5,043 bases of DNA, from contig JACZIY010000506.1 in assembly GCA_014860845.1 (NCBI GenBank), positions 1-5,043 on the forward strand, in the 5' to 3' direction. This document shows positions 1 through 5,043 of this stretch, piece by piece (positions within the stretch are counted from its first letter, which is position 1; the number at the start of each line of letters is the position of its first letter). The notes under the pieces were generated by a model, which was not told the origin of the DNA, searched no databases, and was given only the letters and a program-made list of their open reading frames with translations. This stretch comes from Anaerolineaceae bacterium. Its GTDB lineage: Bacteria; Chloroflexota; Anaerolineae; Anaerolineales; Anaerolineaceae. The translations under genes and the position numbers were made by a program.

Positions 1-266
1 GTCTCCAGGATCGGGATCAAATGAGAATCCAGTTCCACGGCCACTACTTTACGAGCTGCAGCAGATAAAAAGCGCGTCAATGAGCCCAAACCAGCCCCAA
101 TCTCCAGCACCACATCGACTGGTTCAATTTCAGCAGCATCGACTACTTTTTCCAGGGCTCCATTATCCACCAGAAAATTTTGCCCAAGACTTTTCCGCGG
201 ACTGAGATCGTATTCGCGCAGAAGATTGCGCACATTCAGAGGCGTTGGAATTAAGGAAGGATCCAT
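1..266 (-). CDS. rsmA: 16S rRNA dimethyladenosine transferase RsmA/KsgA, N-terminal part (cut by left window edge)
   Basis: RsmA (KsgA) uses S-adenosylmethionine to dimethylate two adjacent adenines near the 3' end of 16S rRNA late in small-subunit assembly; it is cytoplasmic. The 88 visible codons carry the family hallmarks in order: KSLGQNFLVD at residues 25-34, the SAM-binding loop LEIGAGLGSLT at 54-64, and the acidic ribose-binding strand VVAVELD at 74-80. The rRNA-binding and catalytic remainder lies outside the window, so the gene is partial because of the window edge, with no sign that it is broken. The ATG at 266 is preferred because the N-terminus then has normal family length; a GTG at codon 12 is a weaker alternative. 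Its ribosome binding site is poor (GGA about 11 bases upstream), and the start lies inside the end of the YabE-like gene with a 16-base overlap, so translational coupling is likely. No separate promoter is visible. The family assignment is secure. Confidence 0.96.
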   Translation of the reverse strand, partial: MDPSLIPTPLNVRNLLREYDLSPRKSLGQNFLVDNGALEKVVDAAEIEPVDVVLEIGAGLGSLTRFLSAAARKVVAVELDSHLIPILE

Positions 267-1636
267 GAAATATTTTCCGGCACCGGGGTTAAGAAATAAG
301 CCGTGACATTATGGTGCCAGGCAACATAATCACTATCTGAATATGCGAGATCTATCCAATATTTTCCGGGAACGCCACCGCCCACATCAGCTATGACTCC
401 GATGCCATAACCAGGCACATACATGCTTTGCCCTCGCATCAGATTGTACCAGGCGCGTGTTACAGCAATAACACCATATTGTGCTGTTATTCCACTGGCA
501 GTAATAGAATTACAATAATTATCAATTCCCAAATTACAGGGGGAGTAGGACGTGGCGTACACATTCACTGCCCGCCAATATTCAATTGGACCACTGGGGG
601 TATCCATGGTGCGTACCACCACCTTGGTACCCAAACCGGTTAGTTGTTCTTTCGGTTCTTTAGCAACCCAGGTAATCTCTTCAACCCGGCTGACTTCCTG
701 GTCATCTTCATAAATGACACGGGTTCTCGTCACTTCTACACCAAATTCACCCGCCTGAACCACATCTCTCTGATCCAGCTCCACCTCGTCCGATTGAACG
801 TAATCGACCGAAAACGGTATATTGGTTTGCGAAAGCATAAATTCTTCACGGACTCTGACAACCCGAATCTGTCCATCTTCAGGAATTGGAGCATTTGAGC
901 TCGGCAGACTGTAATCTAATCCTTGCAGTGCCATACCAGCTTCAGCCAGTGCTTCTCCCACAGTTTCAGCAGCAGTTTGAATCTCAATCGATTCGTCTTT
1001 CAGGTGAATTTTAATGGATTTTGCCCGTTGGATTTGGAGTTCCAGATCCGAATTCAGGACTGTATCCAGATCCAGTGAAATACGATCACCCACCTCAAGC
1101 TGAATTCCATTTTCTGCTAATGCCTGACCCAATGTTTCAGAGCTGGAATAAATCTGGTCAGTTTCACCGGTATCATTCACTTCAATTGCAACAGCTTTTC
1201 TTACGACAAAATGATAATCACCCTGATAGGGTAATTCCTCTTCAACATTTACTGGTTTCCCATTCCTTAAGAGTTGATCGTATTCTCCTAAACTAATGCC
1301 AGCTTCAGCTAATAATTCACCTGGGACTCGATTGGCTGAATAAAGATCGATTTCTTCGTTTGTCGGAAAAATTGTAATATTCACTGGCCTGGCGAGTTCC
1401 ACTTCAATTTCCTGAACGCTTAATAATAGACTCGACTTATCCGGAGAGATTTGATCGGCTTCTTCTAATAGAAACCCATCTTTCTGTAAAGCAGCAGATA
1501 CAGTCCAGGCATTGGTGTTTAGAAATTGTGTTTCCCCGTTGATGGTAACTGGGATGCTTCTTGGAATACTGACCAATCCAACGAGGGAAGCCAGTACGAG
1601 TGCGATCCCGATGATTTGTAATTTTCGTTTGTTCAT
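251..1636 (-). CDS. YabE-like cell-wall protein: membrane anchor, four DUF348 repeats, G5 domain, 3D-like domain
   Basis: This 461-residue exported protein is probably a membrane-anchored peptidoglycan-active enzyme. Residues 7-24 form one hydrophobic segment after a basic start (MNKRK), with no lipobox and no clear cleavage site. Four DUF348 (ubiquitin-like) repeats follow at roughly 28-72, 84-130, 148-193 and 207-251; repeats 2-4 share GELLAEAG, GQALAENG and GEALAEAG. A G5 domain spans about 262-340 (IPF at 273, QAGEFG at 294-299). The C-terminal 3D-like domain, about 356-450, includes ATSYSPC, YVPGYG, ADVGGG and WIDL. YabE and Rpf2-type proteins with this architecture are cell-wall hydrolases tied to growth or resuscitation. 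Of the three aspartates that name the 3D domain, D417 and D429 are present, but the first position reads AVT (T393) where AVD is usual, so catalysis is uncertain. The gene overlaps rsmA by 16 bases. The ATG has no Shine-Dalgarno sequence and only 25 bases separate it from the upstream terminator. Confidence 0.88.
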   Translation of the reverse strand: MNKRKLQIIGIALVLASLVGLVSIPRSIPVTINGETQFLNTNAWTVSAALQKDGFLLEEADQISPDKSSLLLSVQEIEVELARPVNITIFPTNEEIDLYSANRVPGELLAEAGISLGEYDQLLRNGKPVNVEEELPYQGDYHFVVRKAVAIEVNDTGETDQIYSSSETLGQALAENGIQLEVGDRISLDLDTVLNSDLELQIQRAKSIKIHLKDESIEIQTAAETVGEALAEAGMALQGLDYSLPSSNAPIPEDGQIRVVRVREEFMLSQTNIPFSVDYVQSDEVELDQRDVVQAGEFGVEVTRTRVIYEDDQEVSRVEEITWVAKEPKEQLTGLGTKVVVRTMDTPSGPIEYWRAVNVYATSYSPCNLGIDNYCNSITASGITAQYGVIAVTRAWYNLMRGQSMYVPGYGIGVIADVGGGVPGKYWIDLAYSDSDYVAWHHNVTAYFLTPVPENISWILP

Positions 1637-1643
1637 GCTAACG

Positions 1644-1673
1644 ATTCTAACCGATAATTACAAAAAAAATCAG
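1644..1673 (-). promoter_or_regulatory. Possible promoter for the YabE-like gene and rsmA, implying a leaderless start
   Basis: Reading the minus strand, TAGAAT (1649-1644) is a good -10 match. CTGATT (1673-1668), 18 bases upstream, is a poor -35 (3 of 6) lying within the terminator's stem foot and T-run. The -10 sits in CGGTTAGAATC, identical over 11 bases to the -10 region of the nearby tRNA promoter. Transcription would begin about 7 bases downstream, at or next to the ATG at 1636, giving an mRNA with essentially no leader; this agrees with the absence of a ribosome binding site. Without it, the gene would depend on readthrough from the tRNA unit. Confidence 0.4.
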
Positions 1674-1692
1674 GCGTCATTTCTGACGCCTG
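1662..1692 (-). terminator. Intrinsic terminator of the tRNA-Phe gene
   Basis: On the minus strand CAGGCGTCA pairs perfectly with TGACGCCTG (9 bp) around a GAAA tetraloop. One A and then eight Ts follow (1669-1662). This is a textbook rho-independent terminator, and it begins only two bases after the tRNA 3' end. It should stop transcripts from the tRNA promoter, and any readthrough from the Rel-like gene, just before the YabE-like gene. Confidence 0.92.
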
Positions 1693-1694
1693 TG

Positions 1695-1767
1695 TGCCGA
1701 GTCACAGAATCGAACTGTGGACACCACAATTTTCAGTCGTGTGCTCTACCAACTGAGCTAACTCGGC
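1695..1767 (-). tRNA. tRNA-Phe, anticodon GAA
   Basis: The minus strand folds into a complete 73-base cloverleaf including the discriminator base. The acceptor stem GCCGAGT/ACTCGGC has 7 perfect pairs, and the D stem is GCTC/GAGC with a GG-containing loop. The anticodon stem CACGA/TTGTG encloses the loop CTGAAAA, with anticodon GAA at 1734-1732 and A37. The variable loop is GTGTC, and the T arm is CACAG-TTCGATT-CTGTG. GAA reads both UUU and UUC phenylalanine codons. The discriminator A at 1695 is followed by CAC, so the CCA end is not encoded and must be added by tRNA nucleotidyltransferase. The gene has its own promoter upstream and its own terminator immediately downstream, so it is a single-gene transcription unit. 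Confidence 0.98.
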
Positions 1768-1779
1768 TTAGTGACCAAG

Positions 1780-1808
1780 ATTCTAACCGTTGAACCAAAG
1801 AATGTCAA
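1780..1808 (-). promoter_or_regulatory. Strong sigma-70-type promoter of tRNA-Phe
   Basis: On the minus strand a perfect -35 TTGACA (1808-1803) is separated by exactly 17 bases from TAGAAT (1785-1780), a five-of-six -10 box. Transcription should begin near 1773, about six bases before the mature tRNA 5' end. Between the -10 box and the tRNA lies CTTGGTCACTAA, with no GC-rich discriminator of the kind linked to strong stringent repression. The promoter starts 24 bases after the stop of the Rel-like gene, in the only gap between the two genes. Confidence 0.9.
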
Positions 1809-1832
1809 GCAAATCCCAGGCTGAAAGCCCAA

Positions 1833-3701
1833 TTACGGGACGATTTCTATTTCTTTGATATTGATTCCAGAAATGTCTGAGGCTTGTTTTTTGAACGTTT
1901 CTTTATTGTCACTGATAGGACTGATTTTTTCCACCACCAGACGTAGATAGAAACCACCATCCGGCATCGTGTTATTCACAGAGCGAACAATATTTCCACC
2001 GGAATCTGATATTAATCCAGCCAATTTTGCCAGCACACCCGGTCGATTGGCATAGGATCCGGATTGAATGTTGATAGTCGTCCAATTCAATTCAGCCTTC
2101 GAGATTCCAAGTTCATCCAGATCCTTTGCAATGTCGACAATTCTGATGGCTCCGCTGCCAATGGCAGCATACATATCCTGCAAATTGGCTGCACTGGTGA
2201 TTTCCAATAATTGATCGATTCGTTCAGGGTATAAAGCCTGCACATCTTCCAATGCTAAAATTCCACGTTCATGCAAAACGTTTCTCAGGTTCTGCTTTCC
2301 ATTTTCAGCAGCCTGTCGTAAATCCTCAACAGCCAGCACCGATCGCAAAATTCTGGCAGTTGCGGGATTGACAATTTTCAGCCAACTGCTGTCAGGGGGA
2401 ATTCGGGTCGTGCTTGTTACCACTTCCACCAGATCGCCCGGTTTAACTTTATCAGATAGCATCGCCAGATTGCCATTGACTTTGACACCGCTGATTTTAT
2501 CCAGCAAAAACTCCTGTTGGATCATAGCGACGGCGTCCAGAACAGATGAGCCTTCTGGAAGGAAACGAGCACCACCGGTGGGTGTAAAAATCTCCACTGG
2601 ACGGTATTCGCTGATATCCTTGCCATTTTTCAAGGCATATATGACACCCCAGGTATTTTCACCTTCCATATCTTCTGTGGTGATCGCCACTTCGATTGCA
2701 CCGAACTCTGGTAACCAGACAGTGACTTGCAATGCACGATAACCATTTTGAGGATGCGCGATATAGTCGTCAAAGCGATTCTGATCCAGATAAGGTCCAA
2801 AGAACCGATTGACATGGGCGAGTAAAGTATATGCATGGGTTGGATCCGGATCATCCAGGACCATGCGGAAACTGACAAGGTCATTCAACGCTTCAAATGA
2901 ATCCATGGCAGATTTTCGCAAGCGTGCCATACGGCGAATTTTCTGCCAGGATTGCCAATACCCATTCACCGTCAGGGATACTTTTCCGCTCAATCCTGCC
3001 TTATCCATCAATTCTGCCAGCTGCTCCAGCATATTATTGACAAATTTTAATTCCAGGCGTTTGTCAGCATCAATTCGCCCGCGCACAAATGCATAAGTCT
3101 CAGGATCAGCATGCGGAAAAGCCATATCTTCCAGCCAGCGTCGCCAACGATAACAATTCAAAATACCGGCTAATTTTCCATAAGCTCGAATGGCTTCACT
3201 GGCTTTGGATATCCGTTTGTATTCTGGCATAAATTCAAGTGTTAATACATTGTGGCTCTTATCCGCCAGCTTCACCAGGAAAACACCGGGATCACGAAAT
3301 CGAGCGATTTTTCGCAGTGTCTCAAGGTCACGGGAACTGCCATCACGCGGGTTACTGATCTTGGTAACACCATCCACAATATGAGCAACTTCCATCCCCA
3401 ACATACCGGGAAAATGTTGTCGAATCATCTCAAAGCTGCTTTCCTGATCCTCAACACTATCATGCAGGAGTGCCGCTATGGTCCAGGCTTCCACACCCGC
3501 CAATTTATCGATTAATCCCGCCACCCAACCACAATGAGTTTCAAAATAAGGCTCTCCACTCATGCGTAACTGGCCATGGTGTAATTCTTTACCCCAACGG
3601 TATGCTTCTTCAATGGCCGGGGTTCTGGGCACAAATTCACCCGGTGAAAATTCTGCATCAAAGCTGGGGCGAATCTCTTTTATGGTCTCAATCCGAACCA
3701 T
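1833..3701 (-). CDS. RelA/SpoT-like protein (HD-TGS-ACT) with intact hydrolase site and degenerate synthetase site
   Basis: This 622-residue cytoplasmic protein belongs to the RelA/SpoT family, which makes and degrades the alarmone (p)ppGpp. The order is HD hydrolase (about 30-190), synthetase-like region (about 240-360), TGS (367-430, from EIFTPTGG), helical linker, and C-terminal ACT (about 542-622). All expected hydrolase residues are visible: R46 in LRMSGEPY, H56, H80-D81, E84-D85, and D147/N151 in KLADKSHN. The synthetase region keeps D274, R279, Y321 and E337. However, the ATP-binding GRPK-type segment reads GYWQSWQKI, the YQSLHT-type loop reads YRALQV, and EVQIRT reads EVAITT. The simplest inference is a (p)ppGpp hydrolase with little or no synthetase activity. 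It is shorter than usual long Rel proteins (roughly 700-750 residues). The ATG follows GAGGAG by six bases, fixing the start. A separate canonical Rel elsewhere in the genome would be expected. No gene symbol is given because the role may differ from rel or spoT. Confidence 0.9.
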   Translation of the reverse strand: MVRIETIKEIRPSFDAEFSPGEFVPRTPAIEEAYRWGKELHHGQLRMSGEPYFETHCGWVAGLIDKLAGVEAWTIAALLHDSVEDQESSFEMIRQHFPGMLGMEVAHIVDGVTKISNPRDGSSRDLETLRKIARFRDPGVFLVKLADKSHNVLTLEFMPEYKRISKASEAIRAYGKLAGILNCYRWRRWLEDMAFPHADPETYAFVRGRIDADKRLELKFVNNMLEQLAELMDKAGLSGKVSLTVNGYWQSWQKIRRMARLRKSAMDSFEALNDLVSFRMVLDDPDPTHAYTLLAHVNRFFGPYLDQNRFDDYIAHPQNGYRALQVTVWLPEFGAIEVAITTEDMEGENTWGVIYALKNGKDISEYRPVEIFTPTGGARFLPEGSSVLDAVAMIQQEFLLDKISGVKVNGNLAMLSDKVKPGDLVEVVTSTTRIPPDSSWLKIVNPATARILRSVLAVEDLRQAAENGKQNLRNVLHERGILALEDVQALYPERIDQLLEITSAANLQDMYAAIGSGAIRIVDIAKDLDELGISKAELNWTTINIQSGSYANRPGVLAKLAGLISDSGGNIVRSVNNTMPDGGFYLRLVVEKISPISDNKETFKKQASDISGINIKEIEIVP

Positions 3702-3707
3702 TCAAAT

Positions 3708-3713
3708 CTCCTC
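3708..3713 (-). promoter_or_regulatory. Shine-Dalgarno site of the RelA/SpoT-like gene
   Basis: The minus strand reads GAGGAG followed by six bases (ATTTGA) and then ATG at 3701. This near-consensus site at ideal spacing fixes the start codon. It is much stronger than those of the YabE-like gene or rsmA, so efficient translation is expected. Confidence 0.9.
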
Positions 3714-3741
3714 ATAAACCTGTAGAAAAAGGATAGATTAA

Positions 3742-3747
3742 AGTATA
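3742..3747 (-). promoter_or_regulatory. Candidate -10 box in the leader of the RelA/SpoT-like gene
   Basis: The 131-base gap between the oxidoreductase stop and the Rel-like ATG contains TATACT on the minus strand (five of six against TATAAT). A start would fall about 35-40 bases before the ATG. No good -35 box lies 16-18 bases upstream (TTCCTG at best), so the call is weak. No T-tailed hairpin is visible in this gap, so readthrough from the oxidoreductase gene is also possible. Confidence 0.35.
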
Positions 3748-3832
3748 CCGAAAATCAGCCGTTTCAGGAAGCTCATGTATCCGATTGGAACCACCATTCA
3801 GGAAGGATTGTGACATTGGTAAGGAAATGAAT

Positions 3833-4954
3833 CTAGTTAAGGTCCTCAATTCTGACTTTTTTCCAGACCTTTTCTCGCGCTGATTGTTCGATGGCTTCCC
3901 CGACCAACATCCCATAATGTCCATCTTCAAAGGTAGGAAAATCAGGCCTCTTTTGCATCTCACCTGCCAGCAAATAAGAGTAAATTCTGCGATAGAGTTC
4001 ATTAAATGTATCGGCGGAAGTTCGTTTTTTGTTTTCTGATGACAATTCTCTTCCTTGTTCGTTTTCCAGGATCTGATTTTCCTGGTCGCGGTACCCCAGC
4101 CATAATTGATCTGATTCTTCTGCATTCCAGGCAATGGAGGATTTGCTGCCATTTATTTCAAAGAATAGACGATTCTTGTGACCAGCACATAATTGCGAAA
4201 TACTCAGCACACCCTGAACCCCATTTTCAAAATGTATCAAAATGGAGGCATAATCTTCTGAATCGATGTTAATTTCCTGCTGTTTTCCGGTATCAGAAAA
4301 TTTATATCTCTTATCATGAAAGGTCTTAAAATCTGCTAAAACTTCCAGAATACGTAAACCGCTGACATACGATACCAGATCGATCCAATGAGACCCAATA
4401 TCTCCAACGGTACGTAATTTTCCCCCAACATTGGTATCCAGACGCCAGTTCCAGTCGGTTGGATACAAAAGCCAATCCTGCAAGTAAGAACCATGAATGA
4501 TGAAAGGTTTTCCAATTTCACCATTGCGAACAATTTCTAATGCTTTTTGTACCATAGCTGACATTCTGAAATTAAAATTAACAGCTGTCACCAGGTTTTT
4601 CTCTCTGCCCAATAACATCAGCTCTTTCGATTCCGCAGTGTTCATGGTCAGAGGTTTCTCACAGACAACATGTTTTCCTGCCAGTAAAGCTGATTTCGCA
4701 TGCGGATAATGCAAGTAATTGGGAGTGGTCAGATGAATTACATCAATCTGGTCATCGGCTACCATCTGGTCGAAGGAATGATAGACATGTGGGATTTCCA
4801 TTTCTGCTGCTTTAATTTTCGTTTTTTCATATGTGCTTCCGAGTATCCCGGCAACCTGGATTCCATTCCATTTTAATGCTCTGGTATGAGCAACGCTAAT
4901 CAAGCCAGTCCCAACAATACCAACACGTATATTTTCTTTCGATATTCTTTTCAT
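3833..4954 (-). CDS. Gfo/Idh/MocA-family NAD(P)-dependent sugar oxidoreductase
   Basis: This 373-residue cytoplasmic enzyme belongs to the Gfo/Idh/MocA dehydrogenases, which oxidise or reduce a hydroxyl or keto group on sugars, inositols or related compounds. The N-terminal Rossmann domain starts with the dinucleotide loop GIVGTG (12-17) and ends at the family motif CEKPL, whose K100 is the usual catalytic lysine. The C-terminal alpha/beta domain carries DIGSHWIDL (185-193), matching the D-x-G-x-H-x-x-D catalytic pattern (D185, H189, D192). Further family-like segments are ISQLCAGHKNRL, INGSKSSIAWN and DFPTFEDGHYG near the end. Length is normal and no signal peptide is seen. The ATG at 4954 is chosen over the in-frame TTG at 4963, because TGAGG lies nine bases before the ATG but directly abuts the TTG. 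The substrate cannot be read from the sequence, and the neighbouring genes suggest no pathway. Confidence 0.92.
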   Translation of the reverse strand: MKRISKENIRVGIVGTGLISVAHTRALKWNGIQVAGILGSTYEKTKIKAAEMEIPHVYHSFDQMVADDQIDVIHLTTPNYLHYPHAKSALLAGKHVVCEKPLTMNTAESKELMLLGREKNLVTAVNFNFRMSAMVQKALEIVRNGEIGKPFIIHGSYLQDWLLYPTDWNWRLDTNVGGKLRTVGDIGSHWIDLVSYVSGLRILEVLADFKTFHDKRYKFSDTGKQQEINIDSEDYASILIHFENGVQGVLSISQLCAGHKNRLFFEINGSKSSIAWNAEESDQLWLGYRDQENQILENEQGRELSSENKKRTSADTFNELYRRIYSYLLAGEMQKRPDFPTFEDGHYGMLVGEAIEQSAREKVWKKVRIEDLN

Positions 4955-4963
4955 AGTTATCAA

Positions 4964-4968
4964 CCTCA
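4964..4968 (-). promoter_or_regulatory. Shine-Dalgarno site of the oxidoreductase gene, deciding its start
   Basis: TGAGG on the minus strand stands nine bases before ATG at 4954 and zero bases before the alternative TTG at 4963. Only the ATG has workable spacing, so the protein begins MKRISKEN. Confidence 0.75.
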
Positions 4969-4990
4969 GGTCAATAATCCTTAGACATCA

Positions 4991-4999
4991 ATTGTAGCA
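4991..4999 (-). promoter_or_regulatory. Possible extended -10 promoter upstream of the oxidoreductase gene
   Basis: The minus strand reads TGCTACAAT: a TACAAT -10 box preceded by the TGn extension that can replace a good -35. The hexamer 17 bases upstream (TATATC) is a poor -35. A start near 4984 would give a leader of about 30 bases that includes the Shine-Dalgarno site. The surrounding 80 bases are AT-rich, as expected for a promoter region. The window ends at 5043, so an upstream gene in the same operon cannot be excluded. Confidence 0.45.
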
Positions 5000-5043
5000 T
5001 TTCACAAGTTTTTGATATATTCATTTGGGTAACATTTTTATAT

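Noticed and set aside
428..898. Two adjacent plus-strand reading frames opposite the YabE-like gene.
   Set aside because: They resemble no known family and lie wholly within a well-supported minus-strand gene, with no convincing ribosome binding site noticed. B. subtilis yabE has an antisense RNA, but no promoter for one was recognised here.
1695..1767. tRNA-Phe as a possible integration site for a mobile element.
   Set aside because: Both flanks carry intact housekeeping-type genes; there is no integrase and no second partial copy of the tRNA 3' end in the window.
1818..1830. Small hairpin (GGGCT-TTC-AGCCT) just after the stop of the Rel-like gene, considered as its terminator.
   Set aside because: It has only five pairs including one G-T, and is followed by GGGATTTG without a T-run. 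Termination more likely happens at the tRNA terminator at 1662-1692.
2368..2742. A 124-codon plus-strand frame opposite the Rel-like gene.
   Set aside because: Its low-complexity Ser/Thr/Pro-rich composition is typical of an antisense shadow, and the opposite strand encodes TGS and synthetase-like domains.
3712..4152. A 146-codon minus-strand frame overlapping the end of the oxidoreductase gene and running into the Rel-like leader.
   Set aside because: It is an alternative frame of the oxidoreductase gene with no recognisable domain; the overlapping gene has clear family motifs.
4955..4963. TTG at 4963 as the start of the oxidoreductase.
   Set aside because: The Shine-Dalgarno TGAGG abuts this codon with no spacing, while ATG at 4954 has a nine-base spacing.
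4971..5043. Open minus-strand frame from the right edge to TGA at 4973-4971, possibly the tail of an upstream gene.
   Set aside because: Only about 23 codons, AT-rich and without recognisable protein features; the promoter-like TGCTACAAT lies within it. It cannot be judged without sequence beyond 5043.

Overview
The window is a compact chromosomal stretch in which every supported gene lies on the minus strand. In transcription order (right to left) it holds a Gfo/Idh/MocA-type sugar oxidoreductase, a RelA/SpoT-like stringent-response protein, a tRNA-Phe(GAA) gene with its own promoter and terminator, a YabE-like cell-wall protein (four DUF348 repeats, G5, 3D-like domain), and the N-terminal third of the 16S rRNA dimethyltransferase RsmA, cut by the left edge. 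No gap exceeds about 140 bases.

Organism: a free-living bacterium of moderate GC. From memory, the 3D-like C-terminus (AVTRAWYNLMRGQ, ADVGGG, WIDLAYSDSDY) resembles proteins of Anaerolineae (Chloroflexota). The YabE-like/RsmA pairing recalls the yabE-rnmV-ksgA cluster of Bacillus. The Chloroflexota assignment is an inference and was not tested by a search.

Layout: bases 3833-5043 hold the oxidoreductase gene and a possible extended -10 promoter. Bases 1833-3832 hold the Rel-like gene, with a very good ribosome binding site and a short leader. Bases 1662-1808 are a self-contained tRNA unit: TTGACA-17 bp-TAGAAT, a 73-base tRNA, then a 9-bp GAAA hairpin with eight Ts. Only 25 bases later the YabE-like gene begins, and its stop codon overlaps the start of rsmA by 16 bases.

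How the genes fit: rsmA and tRNA-Phe serve translation, the Rel-like protein probably acts in (p)ppGpp turnover, and the YabE-like protein acts at the cell envelope. The set looks like growth-linked housekeeping genes. The sugar oxidoreductase has no evident tie to the rest.

I found no mobile element, CRISPR array or obviously new multi-gene system. The points most worth attention are the Rel-like protein, with a complete hydrolase site but an eroded synthetase site, and the tRNA terminator/YabE-like junction, where an 11-base copy of the tRNA promoter's -10 region suggests a leaderless start.
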